A stretch of 15,864 nucleotides of DNA, taken from positions 1 to 15,864 of the forward strand of contig JAQBZY010000001.1 in NCBI GenBank assembly GCA_027620395.1, in the 5' to 3' direction. This document shows, one piece after another, positions 15,027 through 15,864 of the stretch. The DNA is from Pseudomonadota bacterium (GTDB taxonomy: Bacteria > Pseudomonadota > Alphaproteobacteria > Rhodospirillales > Casp-alpha2). The notes beneath the pieces were generated by a model that saw only the letters and a program-made list of their open reading frames with translations, ran no database searches and was not told the origin of the DNA. The translations under genes were made by a program, and so were the position numbers. How positions within the stretch are numbered: position 1 is the stretch's first letter; the number at the start of each line of letters is the position of its first letter.

Positions 15027-15864
15027 TCATCCTTGGTCGGTTAACCGGGCGCTGCTTGTGAGCGCCCGGCCGAGCGCGCCCGGGTCCAACAACTGCGGCA
15101 ATATTTTGGGCTCGCCGCCGCCGGTCGGATAAAGCACATAAAGCGGCACCCCGGCGCGGCCGAATGATTCCAAATAGGCCGTGATGTCGGGATTCTTGAC
15201 CGTCCAATCGCCCTGCAGATAGGCGATCCGGTGCGTCTTCAAGGTCTCAGCGAAACTCTCGCCGCTGAGCGCGATTTTTTCGTTCACCTTGCACGTGATG
15301 CACCAAGCCGCCGTCATATTGACCAGGACGGCGCGGCCCTCGGCGCGTAGCTCGGCGAGCCTGGCGGCGGAATACGGCTCGGCCAGCGCCGACACCGCCG
15401 CGGTTTTGTTCATGGGCGGGGGCGTCGCCGATCCATGCGCGAGCAACATGGCCGATCCCAAAAGCGCCAGCGCGACGCCGACGCCACGCGGCCACCCGGC
15501 AGCCAAGGGTAGCAGCCATAGCGCGAACGCCAGCACGACTATGCCGAGGCTGGCTTGAAGTGCGGCCTCGGCTCCGGCTTGCTCGGCCAGCACCCACAAC
15601 AGCCATGCCGCCGTCGCATACATTGGAAACGCCAATGCCTGGCGGAACCGGAGCATCCACGGCCCTGGCTTCGGCAATCGGCGGCTCAGCGATGGCGAAA
15701 CGGCGAGGGTGCAATAGGGAAACGCCAATCCGAGGCCCATGACGGCGAATACCAACAGCGCTTGTGGAACCGCCAGCAGCACCGCGGCGCCGGCGGCGGC
15801 GGCCATGAAGGGCGCGGTGCAGGGTGCGGCGACGACTGCGGTAATCACGCCGGTGGCGGCGGCG
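15027..15864 (-). CDS. DsbD-type thiol:disulfide interchange protein, C-terminal part (cut by window edge)
   Basis: The frame runs off the right edge, so the start and the first membrane helices (and any N-terminal periplasmic domain) are missing; about 279 codons are visible. The membrane region opens with AAPCTAPFMAAAAG, whose Cys corresponds to the second membrane cysteine of DsbD, and continues with LGLAFPYC, LPKPGPWMLRFRQALAFPMYA and two more hydrophobic helices. After a linker (ATPPPMNKTAA) comes a periplasmic thioredoxin-like domain with the CITC active site (cysteines at 15300-15302 and 15291-15293) in LVNMTAAWCITCKVNE, and a GVPLYVLYP cis-Pro strand. DsbD-family proteins carry electrons from cytoplasmic thioredoxin across the membrane to periplasmic partners. 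The redoxin gene 51 bases downstream is a candidate partner. Confidence 0.9.
   Translation of the reverse strand, partial: AAATGVITAVVAAPCTAPFMAAAAGAAVLLAVPQALLVFAVMGLGLAFPYCTLAVSPSLSRRLPKPGPWMLRFRQALAFPMYATAAWLLWVLAEQAGAEAALQASLGIVVLAFALWLLPLAAGWPRGVGVALALLGSAMLLAHGSATPPPMNKTAAVSALAEPYSAARLAELRAEGRAVLVNMTAAWCITCKVNEKIALSGESFAETLKTHRIAYLQGDWTVKNPDITAYLESFGRAGVPLYVLYPTGGGEPKILPQLLDPGALGRALTSSARLTDQG

Overview
The window is GC-rich, densely packed bacterial chromosome with short intergenic gaps and many ATGA or few-base gene junctions. The gene content (MsbA-type exporter, PmbA, coaBC-dut-moeB order, mycobacterial/magnetotactic-type KorAB, palindromic intergenic repeats of alphaproteobacterial style) suggests an alphaproteobacterium, probably near the Rhodospirillales. 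This placement is an inference from gene families and style, not from an rRNA or other marker. All genes look like core or metabolic genes. I saw no transposase, phage gene, CRISPR array, tRNA or rRNA.

Layout. (1) Positions 1-930, minus: the first 310 codons of an MsbA-like lipid exporter, cut by the window edge. Divergent from it, 1071-2156 plus encodes a secreted alpha/beta hydrolase, followed by a YegS/DAGK-type lipid kinase (2294-3187 plus). (2) Convergent with the kinase is pmbA (3240-4583 minus); a palindromic repeat separates their 3' ends. (3) Divergent from pmbA is a plus-strand operon, 4780-9466: korA and korB (2-oxoacid:ferredoxin oxidoreductase), an FprA/adrenodoxin-reductase-type ferredoxin-NADP reductase, and a rhodanese. 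A good sigma70-like promoter lies upstream at 4669-4697. (4) A pair of inverted palindromic elements (about 9477-9576) separates this operon from a long convergent minus-strand cluster read from 13985 down to 9579: coaBC, dut, an Rrf2 regulator, cysK, a MoeB/ThiF-type activating enzyme and a DsrE-family protein. (5) After a 357-bp gene-free gap come, still on minus, a periplasmic redoxin and the C-terminal part of a DsbD-type thiol reductase that runs off the right edge.

How the genes work together. KorAB would interconvert a 2-oxoacid (most likely 2-oxoglutarate) plus CoA with acyl-CoA and CO2, passing electrons to ferredoxin; the adjacent reductase would link ferredoxin to NADP(H). The minus-strand cluster joins coenzyme A synthesis and dUTP clean-up to sulfur handling: O-acetylserine sulfhydrylase, a MoeB-type adenylating enzyme, a DsrE sulfur-relay-like protein and an Rrf2 regulator lacking the IscR cysteine cluster, which fits a CymR-like cysteine regulator. 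The DsbD-like protein and the redoxin form a plausible periplasmic thiol-reduction pair. The least ordinary features are this sulfur cluster, the unexplained C-terminal tail of the hydrolase, the non-CXXC redoxin beside DsbD, and three different palindromic elements at gene 3' ends.
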